NCBI GenBank assembly: GCA_002840015.1
Contig: PGZE01000004.1
Coordinates: 1-64,000 of the forward strand
Source: Gammaproteobacteria bacterium HGW-Gammaproteobacteria-2
Lineage (GTDB): Bacteria > Pseudomonadota > Gammaproteobacteria > Xanthomonadales > Xanthomonadaceae
DNA: 64,000 bases
Reading direction: 5' to 3'
Below are positions 63,801 to 64,000 of this stretch, one piece after another (within the stretch, counting starts at the first letter, position 1; every line of letters begins with the position of its first letter). The position numbers and the translations under genes are program-made. The notes under the pieces are model-generated. The model ran no database searches and was not told the DNA's origin. It worked only from the letters and a program-made list of their open reading frames with translations.

Positions 63801-64000
63801 TTACCGCACTTTGTTCTTGCGTAGCCACTCTTCGGCGTTTGCCTTGGTTTCAGGGTACTTCGCCGCTTCTTTCATTGCAGCAGCGGTAGCCGCACGGTTG
63901 CCCAGATTGTGTTCGACCTGACCGAGGAGCACCCAAGCGTGGCCTGGCGCTGGCAGGCCTTTGGCCAGTGCTTCATTGGCGGTCGTTTTTGCCTCAGCCA
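63801..64000 (-). CDS. TPR-repeat protein, C-terminal end (window-truncated)
   Basis: The minus strand is open from the window edge to a stop at 63801, giving about 65 residues that end EEWLRKNKVR. APGHAWVLLGQVEHNLGNRAATAAAMKEAAKYPETKANA reads as one TPR-like helix pair. It lies upstream of tonB and probably in the same or an adjoining unit. The rest is outside the window. Confidence 0.75.
   Translation of the reverse strand, partial: AEAKTTANEALAKGLPAPGHAWVLLGQVEHNLGNRAATAAAMKEAAKYPETKANAEEWLRKNKVR

Overview
The window looks like chromosomal DNA of a high-GC gammaproteobacterium of the Xanthomonadales (Lysobacterales), possibly near Rhodanobacteraceae. This is an inference from gene content and order: a tonB-exbB-exbD-exbD cluster next to pdxJ, an mre/rod cell-wall operon running into mltB, rlpA and dacA, a gspA/gspB pair, and LpxO- and PhhA-type enzymes. 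No rRNA or tRNA gene was found.

Layout. 1-1640: a degenerate repeat field, then an Abi_2 (AbiD/AbiF-type) abortive-infection gene preceded on the same strand by a small structured RNA with its own promoter and terminator. 1725-10349: a tightly packed peptidoglycan operon (mreB, mreC, mreD, mrdA, rodA, mltB, rlpA, dacA). 10453-21466: mostly minus-strand housekeeping genes (rhomboid protease, gspB, gspA, a small protein, AmpG-like permease, xth, a FadL-YeeE-DUF6691 operon) plus a ferric-reductase-like protein with a cytochrome c, and an acetyltransferase/ArsC-like pair. 22089-30447: ubiE, an M1 peptidase, a broken alpha/beta hydrolase, a lipoprotein hydrolase, a FapA-like protein and a RimK-type ATP-grasp enzyme. 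30870-42786: a SET-domain methyltransferase, a Kelch protein, a ferritin-like/VIT1 transporter and recC-recB-recD. 43161-44733: glnA with a readable NtrC/IHF/sigma-54 control region.

44778-50748 is the accessory part. It holds a HigBA-type module, an orphan HlyD-type adaptor beside a decayed peptide-exporter ABC gene, two AT-rich genes of unknown function (one with 24 consecutive glycines), a gene-poor stretch with four 15-bp dyads of form GTGA-N7-TCAC (one CTGA/TCAG variant) and a 14-bp inverted repeat, an XRE regulator with a C11 tract, and a ParDE-type module. 50869-64000 returns to core genes: DUF3179, lpxO, an Lrp regulator divergent from phhA, a MgtC/DUF4010 membrane protein, a 2OG-Fe(II) oxygenase, a periplasmic-sensor diguanylate cyclase, pdxJ, and the TonB energy-transduction operon with the end of a TPR gene.

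The best candidates for something new are the Abi_2 gene with its structured RNA (1531-1594), the dyad cluster at 49260-49374, and the AT-rich pair next to the peptide-export remnant. Functions come from reading motifs in the translated sequence; no database search was run.
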